DNA of 64,000 bases, taken from positions 5,326,001-5,390,000 of the forward strand of contig NZ_CP114036.1 of NCBI RefSeq assembly GCF_026898115.1, read 5' to 3'. This document shows, piece after piece, positions 37,147 through 46,253 of the stretch. Both the position numbers and the translations under genes were made by a program. Below the pieces are notes generated by a model. That model ran no database searches. It worked only from the letters and a program-made list of their open reading frames with translations, and had not been told where the DNA came from. This stretch comes from Streptomyces sp. S465 (lineage in GTDB: Bacteria > Actinomycetota > Actinomycetes > Streptomycetales > Streptomycetaceae). The stretch's first letter is position 1. Each line of letters begins with the position of its first letter.

Positions 37147-39161
37147 CGACCACGACCGCCGCCGTTCTCGTCCCCCTCCTGCCCTTCCTCGGCGCCGCCG
37201 CCGGACTCCTGCTCGGCCGCCGGGCCCCCGGCTTCGTCCGCCCCCTCGCGGTGCTGCCCACCCTCGCCGCGGCCGGGCTCGCCGTGCTCGTCGCCGTACG
37301 GCAGGGCGGGGGCGCGGGCGGCGGCACGGCCCCGCTCACCGCCGCGACCCGGCTCGCCGACACCGGCGCGGTCCCCATCGACCTCGCCCTGCACATCGAC
37401 GGCTTCGCCGCCCTGGTCGCGGTCCTCGTCGCCGTCGTCGCCTGCTGTGTGCAGATCTACTCGACCGGCTATCTGCGGGACGACCCCCGCTACCCCTCCT
37501 ACGCCGCGCTCGTCTCCCTCTTCACCGCCGCGATGCTCCTCGTCGTCTACTCCGACGACCTGATCGTGCTGCTCATCGGCTGGGAGGTCATGGGCATCTG
37601 CTCGTACTTCCTGGTGGGCCACTACTGGGAGACCGCGGCCGCGCGCTCCGCGTCCCTGAAGGCGTTCCTGGTCACCAAGCTCGGCGACGTCCCGTTCCTG
37701 ATCGGCATCCTCGCGCTCGCGGACGACACCGGCACCTTCCGGATCAGCGAGATCCACAGCCGGCTGACCTCCGAGACCTCCGGGGTGCCGCTGGACCACC
37801 CCACCGTGATCGCGCTGCTGCTGCTGGCCGGGGTGGCGGGCAAGTCCGCGCAGTTCCCGCTGCACACCTGGCTGCCGGACGCGATGGCCGGCCCCACCCC
37901 GGTCTCCGCGCTGATCCACGCGGCCACCATGGTCGCCGCGGGCGTCTACTTCATCGCCCGGCTGCTGCCCGTCTTCGCCTCCTCCGCCGCCGCGCTCGCC
38001 GTGCTCGCGGCCATGGCGGCCGTCACGATGGTCGGCTCGGCGCTCGCCGCGCTCGCCCAGGACGACATCAAACGCGTCCTCGCCTACTCGACCGTCGGCC
38101 AGCTCGGCTATATGACGGGCGCGCTGGCCGTCGACGACCGCGGCGCCGCCGTCTTCCACCTGATCGCCCACGGCGCGTTCAAGGCGCTGCTCTTCCTCTG
38201 CGCGGGCGTGGTGATCCACGCCGCCGGCACCAACTCCCTCGCCGCCATGTCCCGGATGAGCGGCCTGGCCCAGCGCATCCCCGACGCCTTCTGGACGATG
38301 ACGGTCGCGCTGCTCGCGCTCGCCGCCATCCCGCCCTTCGCCGGCTTCTTCTCCAAGGAGGCCGTCCTCGGCGCGGCCGAGCACGCCGCGACCGGCCACA
38401 CCTCCGGCGTGCCGACGGGCGTCGGCTGGACCGTGTTCCTCGCCGGACTCCTCACCGCGCTCCTGACCGCCGCATACGCGGCCCGGCTGTGGCTGCTCGC
38501 CTTCCGCGGCCGGGGCGAGCCCGCCCCCGACCACGGCAGGCAGCCGGTGGTCATGAACGTCGTCCTGTGGGTGCTGTTCCTCCCCACGGCCGCCTTCGGC
38601 CTCGCCTACGGCGCGCTGCCCGACTGGTTCGACGGCGAGTCGCTCACCCCGACCCTCACCACCTCCGTCCTCGGCACCGGTCTGGCCCTCGTCGGCGTCC
38701 TCGTCATGTACGGCGCCTGGCGGCACACCGCGGCGCGGGCCGCCCGCGTCCCGCTCGGCGCGGTGGCCGCCCACCCCGACGCCGCCGACGCCGTCTCCGA
38801 GGCCGAGGCCATCGCCACCCACGAGGCGGCCTACGGCTCCATCGCGGGCGCCCGCGACCCCGCCGACCCCGGGCGGCTGCTCCTGGGCCCGCTGCACCGC
38901 CACGCGGCCGTCGGCTTCCACCTCGACGCCGTCTACAGCGCCCTGTTCGTCCGGCCCGTACGGGCCGCCGCCCGGCTCGTCCGCTTCCTCGACCGCGAGG
39001 TCGTCGAGACGTACGTACGCGGCGCGGGCGGCACGCCCCGGCTGCTCGGCGCGGCCGTCCGCCGCGCCCAGACCGGCAATGTGCAGACCTACCTCGGCGC
39101 GCTGCTCGCGGGCTCCCTCGTCCTGGCCGTGGCCGCCGTCCTCGTCGCAGCGGGAGCCTGA
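37143..39161 (+). CDS. nuoL: NADH-quinone oxidoreductase subunit L, second cluster
   Basis: This is an antiporter-like proton-pumping subunit (672 residues). Key segments are IGWEVMGICSYFLVGHYWE with the helix-5 glutamate, KSAQFPLHTWLPDAMAGPTPVSALIHAATMV, and FFSKEAVLGAAEHA with the discontinuous-helix lysine. The first 80 residues are more Ala/Gly-rich than in the first copy. The C-terminal amphipathic region required to span NuoM/NuoN appears present, based on length. Confidence 0.94.
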   Translation: MTTTTAAVLVPLLPFLGAAAGLLLGRRAPGFVRPLAVLPTLAAAGLAVLVAVRQGGGAGGGTAPLTAATRLADTGAVPIDLALHIDGFAALVAVLVAVVACCVQIYSTGYLRDDPRYPSYAALVSLFTAAMLLVVYSDDLIVLLIGWEVMGICSYFLVGHYWETAAARSASLKAFLVTKLGDVPFLIGILALADDTGTFRISEIHSRLTSETSGVPLDHPTVIALLLLAGVAGKSAQFPLHTWLPDAMAGPTPVSALIHAATMVAAGVYFIARLLPVFASSAAALAVLAAMAAVTMVGSALAALAQDDIKRVLAYSTVGQLGYMTGALAVDDRGAAVFHLIAHGAFKALLFLCAGVVIHAAGTNSLAAMSRMSGLAQRIPDAFWTMTVALLALAAIPPFAGFFSKEAVLGAAEHAATGHTSGVPTGVGWTVFLAGLLTALLTAAYAARLWLLAFRGRGEPAPDHGRQPVVMNVVLWVLFLPTAAFGLAYGALPDWFDGESLTPTLTTSVLGTGLALVGVLVMYGAWRHTAARAARVPLGAVAAHPDAADAVSEAEAIATHEAAYGSIAGARDPADPGRLLLGPLHRHAAVGFHLDAVYSALFVRPVRAAARLVRFLDREVVETYVRGAGGTPRLLGAAVRRAQTGNVQTYLGALLAGSLVLAVAAVLVAAGA

Positions 39162-39164
39162 CCC

Positions 39165-40754
39165 GTGAACCACACCGCCCTGCAAGCCCTCCTCGCCGCC
39201 GTGGTCGTGCTCCCCCTGCTCGGCAGCGTCACCGCCCTGCTGCCGGCCCCGCCCGGACTGCGCGGCCGCGGGCCCGACCAGGCCGTCCTGCGCCACGGCG
39301 TGACCGTCACCGGGGCGGTGCTCGCCGCCGCCATCGCCCTGGCCGCCGGTTTCGACCACGACCACCCGGCCCGGATGCAGGCCCAGACGGACATCGGCTG
39401 GATCCCGGCGCTGGACATCCGCATCCACCTCGGCGTGGACGGCGTCTCGCTGCCGCTGCTGGTGCTGACCGCGCTGCTGACCTTCCTCAGCGCGCTCTAC
39501 GCCTACGTCAACCGGCCCTCCGGACCGTCCCCCAAGGCGTTCGTCGCGCTGCTGCTGCTCCTGGAAGCCGGCACCCTGGCCAGCTTCGCGGTGCTGGACC
39601 TGATGCTGTTCTTCCTGGCGTTCGAGATGGTCCTCATCCCGATGTACTTCCTCATCAACCGGTGGGGAGGCGCCGAGCGGGAGCGCGCCGCCTGGCGGTT
39701 CATCCTCTACACGCTGCTCGGCTCGGTCGTCATGCTGCTCGGCCTCCTCCTCGTCGGACTCAAGGGCGGCACCTTCGACATGGTGGCACTCGCCACCGAC
39801 AAAGGCGCCGGGCTCAGCCACACCACCCAGCTGATCGCGGCCCTCGCCATCCTCGTCGGGCTCGCCGTCAAGGCCCCCATGTGGCCGCTGCACAGCTGGC
39901 TGCCCGACGCCCACACCGCCGCCCCCACCGTCGGCTCGGTGCTGCTGGCGGGCGTGCTGCTGAAGATGGGCACCTACGGGCTGGTCCGCATCGTGCTGCC
40001 GATGACCCCCGAGGCGGCGCACACCTACGCGCCCTACCTCGCCGCGTTCGCCGTGGTCGGCATCATCTACGGCTCCCTCGCCTGCCTCGCCCTGGCCCGT
40101 ACGGGGGCGAAAGGCGACCTCAAGCGCCTGATCGCCTACTCCTCCGTCGGCCATATGGGCTTCGTGCTGCTGGGCATCGCGACCCTCACCCCCACCGGCG
40201 TGAACGGCGCGCTCTTCGCCAACATCGCCCACGGCCTGATCACCGGCCTGCTCTTCTTCCTCGTCGGCGCCCTCAAGGACCGCTCCGGCACCACCGACCT
40301 GGACCAGCTCTCGGGCACCAGCGGCGCCGCCCTGTACGGCAGGGCGCCACGCCTCGGCGGGCTGCTCGCCTTCGGCGCCGTGGCCTCCCTGGGGCTGCCC
40401 GGACTCGCCGGGTTCTGGGGCGAGATGCTCGCCATGTTCGGCGCCTTCGACCCCGCCGACGGGCTCAGCCGCCCCGCGTTCCTCACCTATACGGCGCTCG
40501 CCGGCTTCGGCACCCTGCTGACCGCCGCGTACATGCTCGTCGTCGTACGGCGCGTCTGCATGGGCGACCACCCCATCGAGCCCGGTACCGGGACCGAGGC
40601 CGAGCGGCCCGCCCTGGCCGACGTCCACGGCTACGAATTCGCCGCCTGGAGCCCCCTGGTGGCCCTCACCGTCCTCGCCGGACTGTGGCCCGCGGTCCTC
40701 CTCGGCCTCACGGACCCGGCCGTGCAGCAGCTCCTCGCGGGAGGCAACCGATGA
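39165..40754 (+). CDS. nuoM: NADH-quinone oxidoreductase subunit M, second cluster
   Basis: This is an antiporter-like proton-pumping subunit (529 residues, GTG start three bases after nuoL with GGGAG upstream). AFEMVLIPMYFLINRWG carries the conserved glutamate, and KAPMWPLHSWLPDAHTAAPTVGSV and DLKRLIAYSSVGHMGFV identify NuoM. The stop overlaps nuoN as ATGA. Confidence 0.94.
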   Translation: MNHTALQALLAAVVVLPLLGSVTALLPAPPGLRGRGPDQAVLRHGVTVTGAVLAAAIALAAGFDHDHPARMQAQTDIGWIPALDIRIHLGVDGVSLPLLVLTALLTFLSALYAYVNRPSGPSPKAFVALLLLLEAGTLASFAVLDLMLFFLAFEMVLIPMYFLINRWGGAERERAAWRFILYTLLGSVVMLLGLLLVGLKGGTFDMVALATDKGAGLSHTTQLIAALAILVGLAVKAPMWPLHSWLPDAHTAAPTVGSVLLAGVLLKMGTYGLVRIVLPMTPEAAHTYAPYLAAFAVVGIIYGSLACLALARTGAKGDLKRLIAYSSVGHMGFVLLGIATLTPTGVNGALFANIAHGLITGLLFFLVGALKDRSGTTDLDQLSGTSGAALYGRAPRLGGLLAFGAVASLGLPGLAGFWGEMLAMFGAFDPADGLSRPAFLTYTALAGFGTLLTAAYMLVVVRRVCMGDHPIEPGTGTEAERPALADVHGYEFAAWSPLVALTVLAGLWPAVLLGLTDPAVQQLLAGGNR

Positions 40755-42310
40755 CTCCGCACGCCTCGGGCCTCGCCACGAGCCTCGTCCAGTCCGTCGA
40801 CTGGCTCGCCGTCGCGCCGCCCACCATCGCGGCCCTGGCCGCCCTCGCCGTCCTCGTCGCCGACCTGTTCCTGCCCGAGCGCCGGAAGCCCCTGCTGGGC
40901 TGGGTGGCGATAGCGGGACTCGCGCTGGCCGCGCTCAGCCTGCTGCCGCTGCTGGACGGCGAACGCTCCACCTTCTGCCTGACCACCGGCGCCCACGCGT
41001 GCAGCTACACGGCCGACACCTTCGCCCTCGTCATCCAGTTCCTGGTGCTCGGCGGGGCCCTGCTCACCGCGCTGCTGTCCTTCAGCGCCTGCGACGATCT
41101 CAAACTTCCCGCCGGCGAATTCTGGTTCCTGCTGCTGTCCTCCGCCGCGGGAGCGGCCCTGCTGCCCGCCTCCCGCGATCTGGCCACCCTGGTCATCGCC
41201 CTCGAAGTGGCTTCGCTCCCGGCCTTCGCCCTCGTGGGCCTGCGCCGCGGCGACCGCCTCTCCTCCGAGGCCGCGCTGAAGTTCTTCCTCTCCTCGGTCA
41301 CCGCGACCGCCGTGATGCTGCTCGGCGTCAGCTTCGTCTACGCCGCGACCGGCAGCCTCCACCTGTCCCGGATCGCCGCCGCCCTCACCCATGTCGACCC
41401 GCGCCTCGACACGCTCGCCCAGACCGGGGTCGTGCTCACCCTGGTGGGCTTCGCGTTCAAGACCGCCGCCGTGCCGTTCCACTTCTGGGTGCCCGACACC
41501 TACGTCGGCGCGCCCGTGCCCGTCGCCGCGTACCTTTCCGTCGTCGGTAAGGCGGTCGGCTTCTCCGGCCTCATCCTGGTGACCGTCCTGGCCTTCCCCT
41601 CGTACGCCGATGTGTGGGGCCCGGCCGTGGCGGTCCTGGCCGCCCTCACCATGACCGCCGGGAACGCCGCGGCGCTGCGCCAGCGCCCGGAGCGCGCCTT
41701 CAGCGCCGTACGCCTGCTCGCCTGGTCCTCCGTCGCGCAGGCGGGCTATCTGCTGGTCCCGATCGCCGCGGCCGGCTACGCCGACTCCGCCGGGGACGCC
41801 TCCCGCGCCATCGGCTCCACCGTGGCGTACGCCCTGATGTACGCGGCCGTGAACCTCGGCGCCTTCGCCGTGGCCGCCCTGGTGGCCCGCAGCAGCCCGG
41901 CCAACCGGCTCACCGACTACCGCGGGCTCTACGCGGCCCGCCCGGCCGCCGCCCTGGCACTGGGCTTCTTCCTGCTGTGCCTGGCCGGGCTGCCCCCGGG
42001 CGTCATCGGGCTCTTCGCCAAGGTGACCGTCTTCTCGGCGGCCGTGGACGCGGGGCTCGGCTGGCTCGCGGTGGTGATGGCCCTGAACGTGGTGGTGGCC
42101 CTGTACTACTACCTCCAGTGGACGGCGGTGCTCTTCCGCGCGCCCGCGCCCGCCGCCCAGGCGGAGCCCGCGCCCGCCGCCATGGCCCCCGCCCCCCGCC
42201 CGGCCGCCGTCCCCCTTACGGCCGCCATCGGCCTCACCGCGATCATCGGCGTCGCCCTCTCCGGCGCCCCGCAGCTCGTTCTGCGATTCGCCTCGGACAC
42301 CCTGCTGTAG
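40751..42310 (+). CDS. nuoN: NADH-quinone oxidoreductase subunit N, second cluster
   Basis: This is the third antiporter-like subunit and the last gene of the second cluster (519 residues). IALEVASLPAFALVGLRRGD, KTAAVPFHFWVPDTYVGAPVPVAAY and LLAWSSVAQAGYLL are diagnostic. The ATG at 40751 overlaps the nuoM stop; the long upstream extension of the open frame (from 38489) runs through other genes and is not used. No strong terminator follows. Confidence 0.94.
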   Translation: MTPHASGLATSLVQSVDWLAVAPPTIAALAALAVLVADLFLPERRKPLLGWVAIAGLALAALSLLPLLDGERSTFCLTTGAHACSYTADTFALVIQFLVLGGALLTALLSFSACDDLKLPAGEFWFLLLSSAAGAALLPASRDLATLVIALEVASLPAFALVGLRRGDRLSSEAALKFFLSSVTATAVMLLGVSFVYAATGSLHLSRIAAALTHVDPRLDTLAQTGVVLTLVGFAFKTAAVPFHFWVPDTYVGAPVPVAAYLSVVGKAVGFSGLILVTVLAFPSYADVWGPAVAVLAALTMTAGNAAALRQRPERAFSAVRLLAWSSVAQAGYLLVPIAAAGYADSAGDASRAIGSTVAYALMYAAVNLGAFAVAALVARSSPANRLTDYRGLYAARPAAALALGFFLLCLAGLPPGVIGLFAKVTVFSAAVDAGLGWLAVVMALNVVVALYYYLQWTAVLFRAPAPAAQAEPAPAAMAPAPRPAAVPLTAAIGLTAIIGVALSGAPQLVLRFASDTLL

Positions 42311-42384
42311 CCGCCGGGCGGCCGGGTGACCGAGGCCGCGCGCGTCCGCGCACGTCCGCGCCCGTGTGCACGAGGGAACTGGTG

Positions 42385-42448
42385 CCCTTCGCCTGGCGTT
42401 GACCTTTTCAGGAGGGTCCACTGGAAGGTGGAAACACCTGGCGAAGGG
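42385..42448. promoter_or_regulatory. Inverted repeat in the htpX upstream region
   Basis: CCCTTCGCC at 42385-42393 is the reverse complement of GGCGAAGGG at 42440-42448. A small AGGTG-GAAA-CACCT hairpin lies at 42426-42439, and a TTGACC hexamer at 42399-42404 could be a -35 box. This could be a stress-responsive promoter/operator for htpX, but no known operator matches, so the role is uncertain. Confidence 0.4.
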
Positions 42449-42477
42449 TTCCCTGCGGCACATCGGGAGGGCGCACA

Positions 42478-43344
42478 GTGCACCGCCGGCACAACGGGCT
42501 GAAAACCGCCGTACTCCTCGGGGGACTGTCCGCGCTCATCATCCTCATCGGCAGCCTCTTCGGCCGTACCGGACTGGTCATCGCGGTCGTCGTCGCACTG
42601 GGGACCAACGCGTACGCCTACTGGAACAGCGACAAGCTGGCCCTGCGCGCGATGCGCGCCCGCCCGGTCAGCGAGTTCGAGGCGCCACAGCTGTACCGCA
42701 TGGTGCGCGAACTCTCCACGGCCGCCCGCCAGCCCATGCCCCGGCTCTACATCTCCCCGACCGACGCCCCCAACGCCTTCGCGACCGGCCGCAACCCCCG
42801 TAAGGCGGCCGTCTGCTGCACCGACGGCATTCTGCGGCTGCTCGACGAGCGGGAGCTGCGCGGGGTCATCGGCCATGAGCTCAGCCATGTCTACAACCGC
42901 GACATCCTGATCTCCTCGATCGCGGGCGCGCTCGCCAGCGTCGTCATGTTCCTGGTGAACTTCGCCTGGCTGATCCCGGTGGGCCGGTCCGACGACGACG
43001 AGGGCCCCGGCTTTCTCGGCATGCTGCTGATCATGATTCTCGGCCCGCTCGCGGCCTCCATCATCCAGCTCGCCGTGAGCCGCTCCCGCGAGTACGAGGC
43101 GGACGCCTCCGGCGCCCAGCTCACCGGCGACCCCCTGGCCCTCGCCAGCGCCCTGCGCAAGCTGGAGACCGGTACCCAGCAGCTTCCGCTGCCGCCCGAG
43201 CCCCGGCTGGAGACCGCGAGCCACATGATGATCGCCAACCCTTTCCGCGCCGGTGAGGGCATGGCCAAGCTCTTCTCCACCCACCCGCCCATGCGGGAGC
43301 GTATCGCCCGCCTCGAACAGATGGCAGGAGGCCGCCGACCGTGA
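42478..43344 (+). CDS. htpX: HtpX-like M48 membrane zinc metalloprotease
   Basis: This is a membrane quality-control protease that cleaves misfolded membrane proteins. Two N-terminal helices (residues 9-30 and 32-48) are followed by the zinc motif HELSH (H133, E134, H137), two more membrane helices and the third-ligand region SRSREYEADASGA. The GTG start is preceded by GGGAGGG. The length of 288 residues is typical. It overlaps the next small membrane protein gene by four bases, suggesting cotranslation. Confidence 0.95.
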   Translation: MHRRHNGLKTAVLLGGLSALIILIGSLFGRTGLVIAVVVALGTNAYAYWNSDKLALRAMRARPVSEFEAPQLYRMVRELSTAARQPMPRLYISPTDAPNAFATGRNPRKAAVCCTDGILRLLDERELRGVIGHELSHVYNRDILISSIAGALASVVMFLVNFAWLIPVGRSDDDEGPGFLGMLLIMILGPLAASIIQLAVSRSREYEADASGAQLTGDPLALASALRKLETGTQQLPLPPEPRLETASHMMIANPFRAGEGMAKLFSTHPPMRERIARLEQMAGGRRP

Positions 43345-43733
43345 AAACCCTGCTCAACCTGATCTGGCTGATCCTCTCCGGCTTCTGGCTGGCGATCCTC
43401 TACTTCCTCGCCGGGGTCCTCCTCTTCATCACGATCATCGGCATACCCTTCGGGATCGCCTCCTGGCGCATCGCCGGCTTCACCCTCTGGCCCTTCGGCC
43501 GCACGGCCGTCCCCCGCCGCGACGCCGGAGCAGCCTCGTGCGTCGGCAACGTCCTCTGGCTCGTCCTCGCGGGCTGGTGGCTGGCGCTGGGCCACCTGAT
43601 CACCGGCGTCGCCCTCTGCCTCACGATCATCGGCATCCCCCTGGGCCTGGCCAACTTCAAGCTCATCCCGATCTCCCTGGCCCCCCTCGGCCATGAGATC
43701 GTCCCCACCGACCAGCCCTTCGGCCACCGCTGA
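43341..43733 (+). CDS. YccF-domain small membrane protein
   Basis: This 130-residue protein contains two copies of the YccF (DUF307) hairpin, each with the pattern L-x(2)-G-W/F-W-L-A-hydrophobic-ITIIGIPFG or the ITIIGIPLG version. About four membrane segments are predicted. Function is unknown; YccF proteins occur in bacterial inner membranes. The GTGA overlap with htpX suggests a shared role in membrane maintenance. Confidence 0.9.
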   Translation: MKTLLNLIWLILSGFWLAILYFLAGVLLFITIIGIPFGIASWRIAGFTLWPFGRTAVPRRDAGAASCVGNVLWLVLAGWWLALGHLITGVALCLTIIGIPLGLANFKLIPISLAPLGHEIVPTDQPFGHR

Positions 43734-43790
43734 CCGGGCCGCGCTTCCCGCCTGGGCGAGTCCGGGCGACAGCCCCGTCCACACGCGACC

Positions 43791-43810
43791 GCCGGGGCCG
43801 GGGCCCCGGC
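43791..43810. terminator. GC-rich palindrome between convergent yccF and yajQ
   Basis: GCCGGGGCC at 43791-43799 mirrors GGCCCCGGC at 43802-43810. It is compact and has no T-run, but its place between two convergent genes fits a shared terminator. Confidence 0.45.
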
Positions 43811-43832
43811 GTGCCGTACTCGGCGGACCGGG

Positions 43833-44321
43833 CTACCGGTAGTTGACGAACTGCACCGCGAAGTCGAGGTCCTTGCCCTTGATCAGCGCGATCACGGACT
43901 GCAGGTCGTCCCGGCTCTTGGACGTCACCCGCAGCTCATCGCCCTGCACCTGCGCCTTGACGCCCTTGGGGCCCTCATCGCGGATGATCTTGGCGACCTT
44001 CTTCGCGTTCTCCTGCGAGATCCCCTCCTGGAGCGAGGCGAAGATCTTGTACTCCTTGCCCGAGGCCTGCGGCTCCCCCGCGTCCAGGGCCTTCAGCGAG
44101 ATCCCGCGCTTGACCAGCTTGGACTGGAAGACATCGAGGATCGCCTTGACCCGCTCCTCGGAGTTGGCCCGCATCTCGATCCGCTCGCCCGACCAGGCGA
44201 TCGAGGCGCCGACGTTCTTGAAGTCGTAGCGCTGGGAGATCTCGCGGCTCGCCTGGTTGAGAGCGTTGTCGACCTCCTGCCGCTCGACCTTCGAGACGAT
44301 GTCGAAACTGGAGTCGGCCAT
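43833..44321 (-). CDS. yajQ: YajQ-family nucleotide-binding protein
   Basis: This is a 162-residue YajQ (DUF520) protein with two ferredoxin-like folds. Some members bind cyclic di-GMP or GTP and act with transcription factors. The N-terminal MADSSFDIVSKVERQEVDNAL and the QRYDFKN and ITVT-like TSKSRDDLQ segments are characteristic. The ATG at 44321 is chosen, with GAGGAG upstream; the longer frame from 44435 adds 38 unconserved residues. Confidence 0.94.
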   Translation of the reverse strand: MADSSFDIVSKVERQEVDNALNQASREISQRYDFKNVGASIAWSGERIEMRANSEERVKAILDVFQSKLVKRGISLKALDAGEPQASGKEYKIFASLQEGISQENAKKVAKIIRDEGPKGVKAQVQGDELRVTSKSRDDLQSVIALIKGKDLDFAVQFVNYR

Positions 44322-44510
44322 CTTGAGTTGGCTCCTCGTACGTAGATCCGGCAGTGGCACGGCCCAACGGACCGCTTCCGCCAGCCTAGCGATCTCGGTC
44401 ATGATCCAGAGGCGATCAACCGGGTGGCGAAGCACCCCGGGACATCAGGTATTGTTTACGTCGTTGCCAGGGAGCAGCGCCGCGAGAGCGGGGCACCTGG
44501 CCACATCCCA

Positions 44511-44592
44511 GGCGGTGTGCCCGAGTGGCCAATGGGAGCGGACTGTAAATCCGTCGGCTTAGCCTACCCAGGTTCGAATCCTGGCGCCGCCA
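44511..44592 (+). tRNA. tRNA-Tyr (GTA)
   Basis: The 82-nt sequence folds with acceptor GGCGGTG/CGCCGCC and discriminator A. The anticodon loop CTGTAAA has anticodon GTA. There is an extended variable arm (class II) and a GGTTCGAATCC T-loop. The CCA end is not encoded. A TATTGT hexamer at 44450-44455 is a possible -10 box. Confidence 0.97.
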
Positions 44593-44600
44593 CATCAGGG

Positions 44601-44643
44601 AAACGGCCCCCGAGCTGCGAAAACGCGGCCGGGGGCCGTTTTT
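44601..44643 (+). terminator. Rho-independent terminator after tRNA-Tyr
   Basis: An AACGGCCCCCG/CGGGGGCCGTT stem with a T-rich tail (TTTTTG) follows the tRNA by 10 bases. This is one of the few terminators here with a real T-run. Confidence 0.88.
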
Positions 44644-44654
44644 GTCCGGGTGGA

Positions 44655-44945
44655 CTACCCGCGTGCGAGTGCCGCTTCCAGGGCCCGTCGGGTGGACTCG
44701 GGGAGCCAGCCGCAGTGCGGCCATTGGACGATCTGTTCGGCGATCTCGCGCAGCTTGGTGTTGGTGTGCTGGGACACCGTCTTGAGGATGTGCCAGCCCT
44801 GGTCCGGACGCAGGCTGCCGTGGGTGATGACCACACCGATCGCCTGATCGATGACGGCGTGGGAGACGACCGCTTGCCGCAGCTGGCCGACCTCCTCCTC
44901 CAGGCTGGCGATCTTCTTGAGGAGGTCGTCGTTCCCGATCGTCAC
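44655..44945 (-). CDS. Small ANTAR-domain protein
   Basis: This 96-residue protein consists of an N-terminal coiled coil (LLKKIASLEEEVGQLRQAV) and an ANTAR RNA-binding domain (VIDQAIGVVITHGSLRPDQGWHILKTVSQHTNTKLREIAEQI, in parts). ANTAR proteins act as antiterminators by binding paired hairpins in nascent RNA. The GTG at 44945 is used, with AAAGG a short distance upstream; an ATG at 44990 is the alternative. No kinase or receiver domain is fused, and the target RNA is unknown. Confidence 0.85.
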   Translation of the reverse strand: MTIGNDDLLKKIASLEEEVGQLRQAVVSHAVIDQAIGVVITHGSLRPDQGWHILKTVSQHTNTKLREIAEQIVQWPHCGWLPESTRRALEAALARG

Positions 44946-45099
44946 GGAGAACCTTTCGATCGGAGATGGACCGCGGTAGCGGTGAACCATGCCGCGCCTG
45001 TCCACTCTCCAGAGGCGGACCGGCGCTTGGCGAGTCGGTAAACGCACGTTCGGGCGCCGGGTGGGACAGAAAACGAAGGCGGCCAGGGGAACCCCGGCG

Positions 45100-46053
45100 T
45101 CAGCCGTGCAGGGTGACGCGTGGGGCGGTGCCGTAGGTGTCGCGGTACAGGGCGGCGAAGCGGGCCGGGTGGAAGAACCCCCAGCGGGTGGCGATGTCGG
45201 TGACCGTGGCGGTCCGGGGATCGGCGGTCGACAGGTCGTGGTGGGCGTGTGCCAGGCGTACCCGGCGCACATATGCCATGGGGGTGGTGTCGAGGTGTCT
45301 GCGGAAGGCGTACTGCAGGGCCCGGATGCTGACGTGCGCGGCGGCGGCGATGCCGGCGACGGTGATGGGCCGGTCGGCGTGGTCGTCGATGTAGCTGAGG
45401 GCGCGCCGCAGCGTGCCGGGGTGGGCGTCGTTGCGGTCGGGTGCGGTGGGGTCGGTCAGCGCAGTGTTGGGGAAGGCCGTCAGCACGCTGCCGGCCAGGA
45501 GCTGGCTGACGGTGGCCTTGATCAGCGGCTGGTCGGCCACGGCGGGGTCGGCCAGGACGTGGTCGCGCACGTAGCCGATGGTCTCCCGCAGGTGCCCGGC
45601 CGCGGCGGCGGAGTGCGGGCGGTGCCCGGTCAGCCGGACCGGCTGGGGCACGCGCCGGTCGGCGGTCGCGGCGACCTGGCTCAGCAGAGCGGGGTCGAAC
45701 ATGGTGATGTTGTAGCGGGCGCTGCGGATCCGTCCCGAGTAGGGCAGGTCCGGTGGGGCGAAGGACACCACGTCGCCGGGGCCGAAGGAATCCTCGGCAC
45801 CCGGGAAGACATGGTCCTCGATGGTGCCGGCGTGGACGAGACAGAGGCAGATCTTGCCGAGCGGGCTGACGGAGTAGCTCATCTCGAAGTCCAGGTCCAG
45901 CTCGTCCACGCTGATCGACGCGAGGGTGTCGCGCCGGATCTGTGCCCGGCTCGCGCTCGGGGTGGTGCTGCCGATGCGCATCCTGGCGTAGGCCCTGCTG
46001 AGGAAGTCCTCGGTCTGCTCCAGGTCATCGCTGTCGAAGACCAGCGTGCTCAT
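45100..46053 (-). CDS. AraC-family transcriptional regulator
   Basis: This 317-residue regulator has an N-terminal AraC-type ligand-binding domain (beta-rich, about residues 20-190, with YSVSPLGKICLCLVHAG and FGPGDVVSFAPP) and a C-terminal double helix-turn-helix (about 215-317, with GIAAAAHVSIRALQYAFRRHL and DIATRWGFFHPARFAALYRDTYG). The ATG at 46053 is preferred to the in-frame start at 46197. The neighbouring ANTAR gene is on the same strand but 154 bases away. The target is unknown. Confidence 0.93.
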   Translation of the reverse strand: MSTLVFDSDDLEQTEDFLSRAYARMRIGSTTPSASRAQIRRDTLASISVDELDLDFEMSYSVSPLGKICLCLVHAGTIEDHVFPGAEDSFGPGDVVSFAPPDLPYSGRIRSARYNITMFDPALLSQVAATADRRVPQPVRLTGHRPHSAAAAGHLRETIGYVRDHVLADPAVADQPLIKATVSQLLAGSVLTAFPNTALTDPTAPDRNDAHPGTLRRALSYIDDHADRPITVAGIAAAAHVSIRALQYAFRRHLDTTPMAYVRRVRLAHAHHDLSTADPRTATVTDIATRWGFFHPARFAALYRDTYGTAPRVTLHG

Positions 46054-46253
46054 GACGGCCTTGCCTCTCCGGCGCCCGTGCGATGGCGCTCCGGAGCACA
46101 CGTTACGGGCCCGCGGGTGGTGCGGGCCCGCCCGCTCGTGCGCGCACCGGGCCTGCCGCCGTACGGGCGGCCGTCCGTCGTGGCGCACGGCGGGCACCGT
46201 AAGGCCGCTCCTAGGGTGGTGATTCCCCCGTATCAGGACAGAGAGGGCGGATC

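Noticed and set aside
36756..40628. A 1290-codon open frame on the minus strand
   Set aside because: It is the shadow of nuoK, nuoL and nuoM; the translation is Gly/Arg/Gln/His low-complexity sequence without motifs.
44511..44592. The class II tRNA as tRNA-Leu or tRNA-Ser, because of its long variable arm
   Set aside because: The anticodon loop CTGTAAA gives GTA, which is tyrosine; bacterial tRNA-Tyr also has a long variable arm.
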